Source: Watersipora subatra (taxonomy: Eukaryota > Bryozoa > Gymnolaemata > Cheilostomatida > Watersiporidae). From it: a stretch of 64,000 nucleotides of DNA. Both the position numbers and the translations under genes were made by a program. This document shows, piece after piece, positions 26,301-36,729 of this stretch. The DNA lies in NCBI RefSeq assembly GCF_963576615.1, contig NC_088717.1, forward strand, positions 15,920,108 through 15,984,107, in the 5' to 3' direction. Position 1 is the stretch's first letter. Each line of letters begins with the position of its first letter. The notes beneath the pieces are model-generated. The model did not search any database and was not told where the DNA came from. It saw only the letters and a list, made by a program, of their open reading frames with translations.

Positions 26301-29125
26301 CAATAATAGTATTGGCCTAAAGATTGTAGATTTTTATAGGCGTAAAATTCAGCATTCGGCATTCCAATTTATCAAATTTTTGGCAACCAAATCTATTTAC
26401 ATTCACCTTCCATATTGGTTTGCATCTGAGACATTTAGTAAGTTCCAAAGGATAAAGTACAGTTCCAACACTGCATGCTTTGATATTTGATATGCTTGTA
26501 GGTGGAATATATTGAACTTGGTTCTCCGGTCACTAACAACTATTACATACGATCAACTAAAGGAGAGATCTATGGCCTTGACCATAACAAGCTGAGATTT
26601 AAGCCTGAAATAGCGGCTAAACTTCGTCCGAAAATAGGCATTCCAGGGATGTTTCTGACTGGTCAGGTTAGTGTGGTTTGTAGATAACAGTTTTAGGCTT
26701 ACTTCTTGCAACACTATAATATTTAACACTATAATATTTACATTTAATATATGTGTGCTGTGTATATAATAGTTAATCGATGATTAAGATATTTGTAGCA
26801 TTACTATTGCTGTGGCACCGTGGCTACATCACTTGGTATATTTTTGTTATTCTTTTTTTAACATGGAGGTACCTCTGCAATATTGTATGACTGAGCTTGT
26901 CTGGCTGCCAGAATTGTATAAAATAAGTAACCTTCTTGAAGAGAACTTGGCAGTTTATCTGAAGTAGTAGCAATGTGTGCTATAGTCTTTTAGATGCTTA
27001 CTAGCTAAATGCCCGGCATATCGCAGGTAATAAAAAAGTTTTTTGCATAAAAGATCATTTTCAATTGGCCACATTTCGTTACCCAATGAATTTGAGTGAC
27101 TTAAGCTAGCTGAATGATTATATAATAATAGTGTTATATACTATAGAAATATATACTATAGTAATATATACTATAGTAATATATACCTTTGATAAGAGCC
27201 GTGTCCCTTTCTCTTAAACCAGTGTCAGGAAAAAAGATTGCGTCGCGATCTCTCATGCAGTCATAATCTTCAAGTGTACATGATGAAGCGTGAAGCATGC
27301 TATTTTAACCATTTGGCATTCAGTGTAATAAGTATGATGTGCACAATTATTCCTTAGTATGGCCAGTTAGATGCAAAGTGTAATGGATGGCATGTCAGTC
27401 TGCAAAACTGGAAGTTTTGACCGAGTTCAAATCCGGTGTGAAGCTAATTTTTCATTATATTACATAATTACAATAACTGGGCACACAAACGGCAGACAGG
27501 CGACAAACAAGCACTGAGATTTATATACGATCTCTTGCTCGGCATGTGCACCGCTAAAGATCGTCATGAGTAGTAAGTGTATGGAGATTTATCCATTTTA
27601 TTGTTACGGCTTCGGAGTGATGTAGTGGCAGGGTAGTTGCCTTTAATTGTGATGTCCCTGGTTCGATTCACGTGCGGGGAAAGATTTTTATTGCACAGAC
27701 ACTGCTCTTATTAGGATATAGATTGAATCGAATCCTTACAGAGCTGCATCTAAACTGCTCTTTTGTCTCTTAAAAACAAATCAAATAGTTGAAAACCTGA
27801 TTTGACAAGCATTATTTCACCTATGCATGTTAAATAATATGTAGCTAATCGAATTAATCCATCTGATGTGCCCATATCAAATCATAAACTGCTAGTGATA
27901 TGTACGGAAACATCTAAAGCCTAGTTCTCATATTCATTGCCAGACCCCGACAGTAACTTGCGCAGCAAAACGCTTGCGAAGCTAGGCTCGGCGGCTTCTG
28001 TTCACATATAAAGCTGCATCACTAATAATCGCATAAAATGTTCGCTGGCCATGCCGTTTTAATAATGGTAACCTTTACCTCTTTGGTACATTTCGGGAAG
28101 GTTTTGTCCACGGCTTTTCACGAAATTTGAACAGCGCTAAACTCTTGCGTTGACCGCCGGCAACTACTGGTGGTACCTAGGTAGTAGGTTCACATTTCGC
28201 CGCAATAGAATGCAGCGCTGTCGCCGGTGCTTTGCGGCATATATAGAACCAAGCTTTGGAAGCAAAGAACAGATGTTGAAGATAGACTAGGCCATCAGTT
28301 CCTCTTCTTTATCATTAGTTGATCGAATAATAAATGCCATGTCTCTATTATATCAGTGCATATTACATACTAGGGTACCTCTTCTATTGTAATTAAACTA
28401 TATGACTATAAATTAAAATAAAGAAAAAATCACTGTCATATAAAATGTCAAAATTTTTTACAAGTTCAGAACAGGTTTTTAAATTCGGAGAATTAACTTC
28501 CTACAGTTGTTTTTGTGTTTGAGATTTTTGACAAACATATTGGTGTACAGGGCATGTAGCAATAAGCTGCATCATGGGTTCTATGACAAGCGTATTATTG
28601 TTAACGACAAGGTCACAATAATAGACGGGTGCAAACTTATACAGTATCTCGCTTTTATAACAAATAATCATTCGTTAACACGAGCACATGGTTCTTAATG
28701 ATTTTAATTGGTTTGAATCCCAAAGTACTTCTACCCAATGTAGTCTCTCCTGCATTTATATAGATCAATCCAAATTAGAATTAGCCTAAATCATTACAAA
28801 AGGAATTTGTTTCAAATAGCTCAGTAGTCGAACATTTCATTAATGCCACACCAAACTTTCGATGGCTGTAAATTTTTCTCCCATGACATTGTTGAGTGCA
28901 TATCATATCTTGTGTTTAAATATTCAACATGTATATTGTCTCTCTAATGCCCAGGATATACTTATGTGTGGCTTCTCCGGGGGAATGTATTCTGGCCTGC
29001 TCACTGCTTCCTCCATACTCAACCGTAACCTTGTAACCGACTGCGGCAGGTTGCACCAGCAGATCAAAAATGGCGAGAAAAGTAAGGTGTCCGCAAATGG
29101 CATCCACAAGAAAAAGAGTGAATAA
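6560..29125 (+). CDS. RETSAT: All-trans-retinol 13,14-reductase (retinol saturase), 13 coding exons, 635 aa
   Basis: RETSAT is an FAD-dependent ER-membrane enzyme of the phytoene-desaturase-like family that saturates the 13-14 double bond of all-trans-retinol. Coding exons are 6560-6767, 7357-7539, 8639-8748, 11597-11728, 15417-15618, 16839-16997, 17831-17983, 18331-18457, 19405-19507, 21202-21297, 22927-23025, 26502-26666 and 28955-29125. All junctions are GT-AG with matching phases, giving 1908 coding bases. Residues 15-37 are a hydrophobic membrane segment. The FAD dinucleotide-binding motif GSGISGL is at 86-92, with E109 at the end of the second strand, then [13 protein letters not shown]. 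Other family landmarks are [49 protein letters not shown] and [14 protein letters not shown]. The protein ends KKKSE, a dilysine ER-retrieval form. The length fits the family (about 600-630 aa). An acceptor at 6540 implies an intron in the 5' UTR. The exon 8 start was chosen after TTGTAG at 18330 because it keeps family length; see the minisatellite entry. Confidence 0.95.
7630..7850 (-). mobile_element. tRNA-derived SINE (intron 2 of RETSAT)
   Basis: On the minus strand an A-box-like TAGTTGTTAGAGTGTTGG is followed by a B-box-like GAGTTCAAATCCC (plus positions about 7765-7777). A tail containing GGACG, then CTTACTATAGTGAAG, is shared in part with the other SINEs in this window. Confidence 0.6.
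9035..9450 (+). repeat. Interspersed repeat, copy 1 (also 42815-43240)
   Basis: It aligns over about 400 bp with 42815-43240. Shared landmarks are GGAATT..GAT near the start, CTGRCATACA.ACAGTATTT, GTGAARCCGGCTGC and the TTAGGTYGCTGCT stretch. No coding capacity is seen. It is probably a non-autonomous element; ends and duplication were not defined. Confidence 0.55.
10330..10448 (+). repeat. Short interspersed repeat, copy 1 (also 24535-24655)
   Basis: CTATCACATTGATG, then TCTCACTGAGTCAGAG, then GAGGGAAATTTAT match CTATCACAATGATG, TCTCACTGGGTCAGAG and GAGAGATTTAT at 24590-24650. Each copy lies in a RETSAT intron. Confidence 0.5.
10447..10502. repeat. (TA)28 microsatellite
   Basis: A perfect TA dinucleotide run that directly abuts the left end of the pogo-like MITE. 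ORFs reading IYIYIY across it are artefacts. Confidence 0.95.
10503..11259. mobile_element. Pogo/Tigger-like MITE, copy 1 (757 bp, RETSAT intron 3)
   Basis: The terminal inverted repeats begin CAGTCAAACATGGATAACTC, and TA flanks both ends as the likely target duplication. The CAGT..ATAACTCGAA style of end is typical of pogo/Tigger elements of the Tc1/mariner superfamily. There is no transposase ORF, so it is non-autonomous. A second copy in opposite orientation lies at 30806-31559. Further GATAACTYGAAC words are repeated just inside both ends. Confidence 0.8.
11260..11347. repeat. TA/CATG microsatellite
   Basis: TA runs are interrupted by CATG and CATA steps, directly following the right end of the pogo-like MITE. 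Together with 10447-10502 this suggests the element landed in, or seeded, a TA tract. Confidence 0.9.
12797..13674. mobile_element. TTAA-flanked long-TIR MITE, copy A (RETSAT intron 4)
   Basis: The element is 878 bp, flanked by TTAA at 12793-12796 and 13675-13678. The ends are inverted repeats of about 140 bp starting AGGTTGATTTGCAAC. TTAA duplication is the hallmark of the piggyBac superfamily, though these tips do not show its usual CCC start, so the superfamily is inferred. No transposase ORF is present. Related copies lie at 32460, 39500 and 48774. Confidence 0.85.
13865..14000 (+). mobile_element. tRNA-derived SINE
   Basis: An A-box-like GGCGGTAGCATGCCGAGC is followed by a B-box AGTTCGAATCC at 13907-13917. 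The tail GATAGACGGATGAACATTAC resembles the tails of the SINEs at 17676 and 57051. Confidence 0.65.
14755..14968 (+). repeat. 107-bp tandem duplication
   Basis: Two units start AAGTTTGGATATTCTT at 14755 and 14862 and end GTATTACTAT; they differ at only a few positions. The repeat lies in RETSAT intron 4. Confidence 0.9.
15773..16187. mobile_element. 415-bp MITE with CAGTAG-type ends (RETSAT intron 5)
   Basis: The left end CACAGTAGCCGCTTCTATAA pairs with the inverse of the right end, CCCAGTAGGCGCTCCTACAT. CTA flanks both sides (15770-15772 and 16188-16190), a possible 3-bp duplication. ATAACGTAA words recur inside. Related ends occur near 20900 and 36865. Confidence 0.55.
17676..17815 (+). 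mobile_element. tRNA-derived SINE (RETSAT intron 6)
   Basis: An A-box-like TGTAGTGGTAGGGTGCT and a B-box AAGTTCGATTC near 17721-17731 are followed by a small GCTGTTAGC hairpin and the tail GGACGGGTGAACACGACTCT. It ends just before RETSAT exon 7. Confidence 0.65.
18055..18366 (+). repeat. 49-51 bp minisatellite spanning the RETSAT intron 7/exon 8 splice acceptor
   Basis: Six units each contain TTGTACTTGTAG followed by GACTTGGTGATATGTTGTCT or a close variant. Acceptor AGs end at 18079, 18130, 18181 and 18232; the fifth unit reads AT at 18280-18281; the sixth, at 18329-18330, is the one used for exon 8. Spacing is 51, 51, 51, 49 and 49. Each intact upstream unit would encode the same GLGDMLSKG start as exon 8, but its frame soon runs into a TAA in the ATATAACAGG part. 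The array therefore copied the 3' splice site plus the first exon bases. Confidence 0.9.
20265..20935. mobile_element. Possible MITE related to 15773-16187 (RETSAT intron 9)
   Basis: The right side GGATTTTACGTTATGGGTGC, then ACTGTAG, is the inverse of the CTACAGT..ATAACGTAAA ends of the family. The left side (TGTACAGTAAATAATTCATT) is less clear. Ends are uncertain. Confidence 0.3.
21298..22926 (+). other. RETSAT intron 10, no other feature
   Basis: AT-rich sequence. An open stretch of 76 codons at 22155-22385 has no recognisable domain. I see no repeat family or RNA gene here. Confidence 0.5.
24535..24655 (+). repeat. Short interspersed repeat, copy 2 (see 10330-10448)
   Basis: It shares the CTATCACAATGATG, TCTCACTGGGTCAGAG and GAGAGATTTAT blocks with copy 1 in the same order and orientation. 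Confidence 0.5.
24841..26137. mobile_element. PIF/Harbinger-like non-autonomous element (RETSAT intron 11)
   Basis: The ends are inverted repeats starting TGGTGCGTTTACACTGGCCG, with TTA on both outer sides (24838-24840 and 26138-26140). A 3-bp TWA duplication and a GTTTACACTGGCC-type tip are known features of PIF/Harbinger. Three CCGACACCGACTC-like words lie inside the left end and three inside the right end, all in the same orientation. No transposase ORF is seen. The 1297 bp include a nested solo LTR at 25275-25696, so the original element was about 870 bp. Confidence 0.75.
25275..25696 (+). mobile_element. Solo LTR (422 bp) nested in the Harbinger-like element
   Basis: It starts TGTGGTGGACG and ends CCTTTACA, with GTAG on both flanks (25271-25274 and 25697-25700). 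Inside are a TATA box (GTATATAAGG, 25531-25540) and, about 75 bp later, AATAAA at 25608-25613, the usual U3-R-U5 order. The GC-richer TATA-proximal part differs from the intron around it. It is unrelated to the LTRs at 1-4506. A caveat is that the flank is rich in GTAGTA, so the duplication could be chance. Confidence 0.6.
27000..27030 (+). repeat. ACTAGCT..CCCGGC repeat-tail motif, copy 1
   Basis: ACTAGCTAAATGCCCGGC resembles, on the opposite strand, 37592-37615 and 54193-54222. It looks like the end of one dispersed repeat family. Confidence 0.45.
27372..27480 (+). mobile_element. tRNA-derived SINE fragment
   Basis: An A-box-like TGTAATGGATGGCATGTC and a B-box GAGTTCAAATCC near 27423-27434 are present. 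The tail is not clearly shared with the other copies. Confidence 0.45.
27607..27725 (+). mobile_element. tRNA-derived SINE (RETSAT intron 12)
   Basis: An A-box-like TGTAGTGGCAGGGTAG and a B-box GGTTCGATTC are followed by CAGACACTGCTCTTATTA, a match to the family tail. Confidence 0.6.
27918..28262. mobile_element. MITE, copy 1 (also 49790-50110)
   Basis: The ends AAGCCTAGTTCTCATAT and, inverted, AAGCTTGGTTCTATATAT match at most positions. GCGCAGCAAAACGCTTGCG, the GAACAGCGCTAAACTCTTGC stretch and a CCGGCAACTA block recur in copy 2. It is GC-richer than its surroundings. Confidence 0.55.
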
Positions 29126-29775
29126 TTTACACCGCTTCAATACTAGCACATGCTCAGTTTGTGGTTGCTATAAATAGCTAGCCAACCAGCTTCATGTTTT
29201 TTTATCTACGATAGAGAAGTATCAACTTAATTCTTCGTTCTATGTTTAATTATACATTCATTTTCTTGTGCTGTCAGAATATTGTACCTGTACTCACATC
29301 CTAAGGAATGTATTACTGCTAGTAATATGCAAGATCTCTAATTATATTTACAGCCGTTGTACATCACATGGACGGACTTATGCTTTGCAAATTTTGTGAC
29401 TTACATTTTTTTGTGCTACCAGGTTTTTGAAATGAAAGTCGAGATTTTTTTGTGCCGACAATTTTTTTCATCTTGTGACATCTGAGTTATATTAGTGTTA
29501 ATACAAATGTGAGAGAAATGCATTTCTAATGCATTTCATTGATAAGACGATTTTCAAACTGCTTGCATATAACCTTAGGATTACCATGCCTATAAATCCA
29601 CTTGAGTACATGTACAGCAAATAGGTAGATGCAGAAGCTCAAGAGTATTGTTCAAATATGAACATTGTATGTAATTGGCACAAAATTTTAAATGATAAGT
29701 TATTAGTTTACGGTAAAACATTTGCAACTGCTTGTGGATTTAGGGCACCTGATTTTCAATCAAAGCTCATCAAGA

Positions 29776-29781
29776 AATAAA
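29776..29781 (+). terminator. Candidate RETSAT polyadenylation signal
   Basis: The first clear AATAAA after the RETSAT stop codon, about 650 bases downstream. A variant signal nearer the stop may be used instead. Confidence 0.35.
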
Positions 29782-30074
29782 CAATTGCTTGTGTACCAAT
29801 GCCGATACTTCAACAGCTTCGTTTGAAACAAAATAGGGCGACAGCAGAACTTCCAAAAACAATTGGATTGGGCTGCGAATTGGCGAAAGAAATGCGGCAC
29901 TCTAATTCCTCTAGAAACAAAGCTTCTTTTAGGACTCCAACATTTGGACAATTGTTCAGGTAGTTTGCTACATTCCATAGTTCTCAATTTGACTACAATC
30001 TTGCGCCTCTACTGGAAGGTTGAGAATGGCTGTACTATTCACCCAATAACCCAATGAAGACTGTGTGCACCTTG

Positions 30075-30080
30075 TTTATT
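30075..30080 (-). terminator. NDPK polyadenylation signal
   Basis: AATAAA on the minus strand about 140 bases past the NDPK stop codon. About 300 bp separate it from the candidate RETSAT signal, so the convergent genes end close together. Confidence 0.6.
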
Positions 30081-30221
30081 ATTAATAATTTACAACATGA
30101 AAAAGCATGTTTATAAATTGTAGCAAACATCTCCATGGGTAAGGCCACGGTCTATCTTTCATATATATATTAGCTCCTTATCAAACGACAGAGATTACAG
30201 TTCCCGCCTACATGTATCTCT

Positions 30222-33200
30222 CTACTCGTAAACCCAGCAGTCGGTGCTCATTCCCCAGGATACTAGCTCTTCAGGCTTGAACCAGAGCTCAATCTCCTTC
30301 TTGCCGCTCTCAGGGGAATCACTGCCATGGCATGCATTCCTGCAACACACAGTACCATAAAATTTAACATGCTAATGACTGCACAGTAGATTCACATCCA
30401 TCTCACAAAATATGTACAAATAGATGAATGAGAAATGTAAACTGACAGAACCTCTGCCATTCTTTGGCGGTTTGAACCTGTTTAATGTGTTTTTTTGATC
30501 AAACAACATATTACGACAATCTATTCCATCGATAACAATGAGAGGGACACCTACCTTCCAATATCAACACAGAAATCACCACGAACAGTTCCCATGGCGG
30601 AGTTGGCTGGGTGGGTCTCTCCCAGAATTATACGACCATATTTCACAGCTTGAGAGCCCTCCCAGGCCTGGCAAGAATTATAGATATAAGAGCATATAAA
30701 CGCTAGGATGTCAAATATAGCAAAATTTAGAGCAGGCTTCAGAATGAATTCATCTCCCATATTTGCATCATACATGATGGGATTATACAGATCCAAATAG
30801 ATATACAGTCAAACATGGATAACTCGAACTTCACGGGACCGAGCGAAAGTGTTCGAGTTACCAGAGCGTTCAAGTTAACAGAGCACTGTCACAAGTCCAT
30901 GTATTTATTAGTAGATACATGCACATATACAAACTATAATAGAAATCAAAAGCATAAATAGCTTGTTTCAAATTAAATGCTTCTAACGTAAAGCTTAAAA
31001 CTTTTTTATCAAAAAGTATAGGATATTTTTTTATCATTTGAGATTTTTTTGTTGTTTGAGGTGATGTTATTGCCAGGACGTTTTAGAGATTAAAATTGGC
31101 AAAACTTGATCGTTGTTGAAATGCTCAGAAGAAAAGACATCTTTTTCTTTTGAGTGTTTTAACCAAGATCAATTTTGCCGATTTTTCTTGAAGTTTATGC
31201 GAAGGTCACCTAACTTTTCCATGCTTCCGAAAGGCGATCGCTAAGCGGATGTTTGGTAAAAATCAAAAATCACCCAACCTTTAGAAAAGTTGTTGACAAA
31301 AATATTTTGCCGACGGTGGTAATAACGACGCCTAAGATTTACGAAAAGTTGAGGTTTACCTATATGACTTGGAATAAAGTGATTTTCTAAAGAGATAACA
31401 ACCGTCTCGGTAGCCGTTGGGCAAAAAACTGTTCGCGTTACCAGAGTTGAGGTCGAGTTATCTAAAGCAATTTATCATTACGTCGGAACGGACCAAAGAA
31501 ACCGTTCGAGTTAATCATGTGTTCGAGCTATCCGTGGGCGAGTTATCCATGTTTGACTGTATATGTATTACATATTTAGATACATGAAACCCTAAATACT
31601 GCTAACGAGCTTATCTATGAAGGAATTCACTAATTAACAAATGTTCATTTTATAGTTCACGGAATTCTTCGTTCCAGACCGAGTCTACCAAAAAAATATT
31701 TGAAACAAACAAAAAGTCAAATAGCAGAAAGTAACTGAAAAAGCTTATGTCGAAGCCAAATTACAAAAAAAAATAAATTTTTGTAAAACGAGTTATTAAT
31801 GTTGCTCTAATTATCATATTTTCCATCTTTTTCAACATTATTTAGGCAATTGTAAGGTCACGAAACTTTTTCCACATGTTGCAAACCACTTCACATGTCA
31901 AGAAATATTTGCTCAAATGTTATAAAGCTATGTGAAAAAACTAAATATAGGAGTGAGCATAGCTTTAGAGTCGACTATTATAGCATCATGCACTAGGAAA
32001 GACCTTCATAAGCATCAGCAGATTAAAGAACGATGTACCGAAACAACTTGATAGATACCTTGTAGCATACTCAGCCCAAAGAAATTTCCGTAAAAAGTTC
32101 ATTTGGGGTGTTTGATTAGCAATTACAAATACACTAAAGTAGAAAATGATATAACTCTGGATATCGTTCGATGCTATAGGTTTTTAGACCCGAGCAAACA
32201 TGAGATTTATGTTTAGTCTATGAATGGGAGTCAAGATTACACTCATACACTTATTATTAGAGAGACTAATTTCTAAATAATAAGTGATCAATTACAACAT
32301 TGGGTCAACATTAGCTGAAAATACACTATTCCCTCTGATCAGCAGTCTGTGCAAAACAGTTTGCAATCTAAGCGATCACATCAATCGATAATACAAATGA
32401 TACGATTGTTTTTGTTTTGCGCAAGTGTGCTATCTTTTAAATATATACTTGTTTGTTAAAAGTTGACTTGCAACAAAATTCACATTACAGTTACTTGATA
32501 TCAAAAGATTCACAACGTCTTACTCTGCTCTGTTGCAGGTGCAAAATATGTGGAAATGTGATTACAAGCTCTTAAAAGCTCAAAAACGAACAGTTGATCG
32601 CAACCATTACAAAAATGCCGTAGATTAGAATCCCTTTCCAAAATGGCTCAAATGGGACATAGCTGAACACGATGGCTTCTGTTTACACTTTCATGCAACC
32701 TGAGTCGGCGAAATATTTTCACAAATATACTTCACGCATTCAATAAAACCATGTCTATTGTCCTTGCGCTTCTATTTCATCATCATTGTAATGCTGTCAC
32801 TTTCAACACTGACACCTAAAAATCTACTGTAAGAATACGTTTAAATTTTAACAGTAGCTCGAAGGAGGGCATATCATCCTCTGATGAACATGAGGAGCTT
32901 GTTGGTCACCTGTGATAGTTGAAAAGTGCTGCAGAAATCTTTTGCGCTATTTGGCGGGAAGTATGAGTCACATGATCAGATTACGACTAGATGATTAGAC
33001 CTAACCGAAGCAAAACTGTAAAGTAGCGAGCGTCTATATTTGGTATGGGCTTTCCGGTAGAATCTGAAGTGTTTGTTATGAACTAGTGCTACACGACGTT
33101 TCATATTGAGCCTTTTATTTCACGTGATCACGAGTCAAAACAATAACCACAGTGTTAAGAATACGTCATCGAAATTGAGAGATTCTTAACTACTGAATTT

Positions 33201-36200
33201 TCTTGATGGCTGCGATTTACTGTTTGTTTTTGAGGTTTAAGAGCTTGTAATCACATTTCCACATATTTTGCACCTACAACACAGCAGAGTAAGACATGGT
33301 GAATCTCTTGATACCAAATAACTGTAATGTGAATTTTGTTGCAAGTAAACCTTTAAATGATCAAATGATTCGAAGCACTAATTGTGGTGCATATCAGAGG
33401 TGAAGGACATCAACATTCACGAGCTATATTTGAAAATTGTCAGATTAAAAGGGCATTGACTCGGTAGCACAAGAAATCAATTCTAAAATGACGCATGTGG
33501 CCAAAAATTTGTCAAGCGTTAAACATTCTTGCAAATATTCACTCAATTTTTAGGCCAAACCGCTTGTAGGGACTATATTGATTTCTGAGGTTGCATATCC
33601 CTAAGCTGTGAAGAAATACCTAAAAGTGGCAACTATTTTCTGCTAGGAAGTCAACATAACAGTATTCGGAAACCTCAATGAACGAATTGAGTTTTTATGG
33701 ATTTTTGTTCTATTTGTATTATCAACTCAAACACAGAAGTTACCTAATAACAGACAACAAAAATAATTAGCAATAGGTACGCAACTTTCTGCAGCGCCAA
33801 ACCCATTGACAACAAAAACCTTGTAGAAAAAAATTTTTGTTCATGATTACTAGTAGCTTAAGTGCTTACCGATGTTTACAATTGGAAATGCTATCGAAGT
33901 TTGCCTTCGAGAAGTCCATTTAACTTGAGAAATTTCATCCATAAATTTAAACAATAAAAATACAGAATAATCGGTTTTTAAGTGAAGCCGATCATTGGTC
34001 AACATGGAATGAAAACCCACCAAGTTGGTGTTGAATGTATATTGAGTTGTGGATTGGTGATAAAACAAACGTCTGAAAAGTGAACAACGATGATCTGAAT
34101 TTTTGCTGATTACCAAACCAAATACTAATTATAATTGTTCTGAATGATTGACTGATTCAGTTATTCAAATACACAATGTCTTATTCATGTCACTATATTT
34201 TTGTTTGTCTTCTCAAAAGATGTCATAGCAAAGTTTCTGGTTTCTTTATTCAATTCATAATTTTAATTTATTTAGAATGTACTTTTTACCGATACAATAG
34301 TTCTTAGGAACAAGCAATACAACGTGTCGCTATAAAAACCATTGACAATATACAGATTTAAAAAAAGGCAATTTGATACCTTTAGGCTAAAGATCTCAAA
34401 CGTGCCTCTAAAATAGCCATTTATAGAGAACTCACTGAATTAAAGCTAATACAAAGTTATGAAGTCATTACCATGCTGATGTCTTTCCAATATTTATCTG
34501 AATTAATAATGAATGAACATTCTGACAAGCAAATTTAATAAAATTAACAATTAAGTGAAGCCGAGCTCACCAATTTAACTCTACCAACATCCCGTAAGAA
34601 GAGCCTGTTAGAAATTGTTTTTTTTTATAGTTCTTCATGGCCAATGGTTTTTTTACACTAAGCTATGCGCAGGTTCAACATCAATAATGCTACTACTTGA
34701 ATTGTTTTTACTACCCTGTAATAAAAAAAACTAAAATATAATCTAATGATCAAAATGAAACTTTCACATTGGCAGATAAAACATACATAATTACATGTTA
34801 GTATGCTCACCATAGCGACAACAGGGCCACTTGCCATATATTTGACAAGACCAGGAAAAAATGGCTTGGAGGACAAATCTGCATAGTGAAGCCTCAAATG
34901 ATCTTCTGTTGCCTGCAAATAGTTGAACAGTAAACGTCAACCTCCTCTGACGAAGTTAAAACCCACAATCAAAGATGTAGTAACATAAAAAATAGTCGAA
35001 GTTCAATTTTGCTATTGTTTCTTGGGTTTTTGAGCAGTCCTTGAAAGGAAATAATCATGGACAATGTAATTGCCATCACCATTTTAAATCTGTACATAGT
35101 GAAATAAATACCGAGTCATATAATGAATGTTGAATTGCATCTGTGTCTCCAAAACTGACATTGTAGGTCATGCAGACTGCTATCGGCTAGGAGACTTATC
35201 GATTAGTACTATATAGTTTGGTATAGTCCAATTGACTCTAGTTAAATTCCGAACAACATGGTTATGTAAAGCACATAAGTACATCTCAATGATGTAGGCC
35301 TAAAATCTTTCAAACAAGTTAACACTGCAATCAAGGTGCGAAAACCTGAGAGATCATCAATGACTAGCATTTCACAAATATCTGCTTTTTATTTAGTGTA
35401 TATACTAAAATTGTACTCTACTACAGTACTACGCCTCTACTACATGAAACACAACTGGAAAATGTCCAGAGGCGCGCTGTGCGTTTTATTGCGGATCTTA
35501 AAGGGGTGGAAAGCGTAACTATGGCCAGAGACAAATTAGGGTTGGAATTGCTTAAGAACAGACGGAAGTCGGCTCGAATGGTTTTACTTATAAAAATTCT
35601 CTCCAGCGGTGTGCATGAGTCTTTGGTCAATAATTTTAACAATATACACAATGACACACACTCACATCATACCAGATCGGTATCCAATGACGTACCTAGG
35701 GCTGTTCCAGCCAGCAAAACATTTTATCATAACAGTTTTTTACCGAGAACTTCTCGCGACCTACGAGGAAATTTTTAACGCACTTTTTATAGTCATGTTT
35801 TTACTTCGAATATTACTTGACTTTTATTGAAAACATTTGAACTAGATCTAGATATGTACATGATGGCCCTTTTTTTCCTCGGGGATCGAGGTCTTAGGGT
35901 TCGATTGACCAAGACCAAGGCCTCGAGAATGCATCCCATGCCAACTGCTGAGAAGGATAACGATAATTGCAGGAATTTAGATTTTGAGTATTAACTTGTT
36001 TACGTCGGTACAGTGGGCAAACTCGTTGATTTATTTAGTTTTGTGACATCTTCAATCCTGAATATAGATTGCAGCTAAACTACAAAGGGAAATGTCAGCC
36101 TTTGACTATTTTTAAAAGAGATACCAGCTAAAACCGCTGATGGAGAAACTTGTATGACATCGCAAAAAACTTTGTAAAAATAAAATGCTAAACCGCAACC

Positions 36201-36637
36201 TTACGAGTAACAACAGCAAATACCTCGCTATAAACTAATATTTTCATAATGTGTCGAATATTAAAATGGCTCGAAACCATCTATGGAAAATAAAGGACCT
36301 GTCCAAGAATCGTAACTAGATATGTCACTAATAACTGTTTTTACACGTGCCACATGCACTTAACAATTTCATCTTAGACTATTGAAATTGCAGTATCGCT
36401 AAGATGCGGCTTAAATTTGAGTACGAATATGTTTTGATCGCAGCCAATCACCCCAATAACTGCGCTAAAGCGATCAATCCACGTCAAAACGGCAAGTATA
36501 AAACTAACCTGCATGAATTTCATTCCGACGAGTTTTAAACCCTTCTTCTCAAAACGAGATATTATTTCTCCAATGAGCCCACGTTGAACTCCATCAGGCT
36601 TCACCATTATGAATGTTCTTTCCCTTTGAGCAGCCAT
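30222..36637 (-). CDS. Nucleoside diphosphate kinase (NME1/NME2-like), 4 coding exons, 153 aa
   Basis: NDPK moves the terminal phosphate from ATP to other nucleoside diphosphates through a phosphohistidine; group I enzymes are cytosolic hexamers. Coding exons on the minus strand are 36509-36637, 34811-34912, 30555-30667 and 30222-30339; all splice sites are GT-AG and phases agree. The start MAAQRERTF was chosen for its ideal GCCATGG context and match to family length (about 152 aa). Landmarks are [10 protein letters not shown] (K13), [19 protein letters not shown] (R89), GTVRGDF (R106) and the active-site signature NACHGSDS with H119. The C-terminus WVYE is typical of animal group I NDPKs. 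An in-frame upstream ATG would add a hydrophobic leader; see findings. The gene is convergent with RETSAT. Intron 2 is about 4.1 kb because it contains two MITEs. Confidence 0.97.
30806..31559. mobile_element. Pogo/Tigger-like MITE, copy 2 (754 bp, NDPK intron 2)
   Basis: It has the same CAGTCAAACATGGATAACTC ends and TA flanks as 10503-11259, but in opposite orientation. The two copies align along their whole length, including the AATATTTTTGTCAACGAC and AAAGACATCTTTTTC-type interior blocks. Confidence 0.8.
32460..33352. mobile_element. TTAA-flanked long-TIR MITE, copy B (NDPK intron 2)
   Basis: It is 893 bp, with TTAA at 32456-32459 and 33353-33356. The ends start AAGTTGACTTGCAAC and pair over about 140 bp. 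The interior aligns with copies A, C and D. Confidence 0.85.
35440..35790 (+). pseudogene. 3' end of a non-LTR retrotransposon reverse transcriptase (NDPK intron 1, antisense)
   Basis: About 110 codons open on the plus strand read [15 protein letters not shown], then a region with [22 protein letters not shown], and end [11 protein letters not shown]. This pattern (L..VQRRA.RFI, L.L..RR...R..L..K, then NSF.PRT.R.W) is the known C-terminal region of LINE reverse transcriptases of the Jockey/CR1/I kind. The catalytic part is missing, as expected for a 5'-truncated copy. Confidence 0.75.
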
Positions 36638-36729
36638 GGCAGAAGAAAATGAAGAGCAGATTGCTAGAAAGGTGCACACCATAGAGAAGAATCGGAGCAA
36701 AAGAAAGTACATGATCACCCGTACACAGT

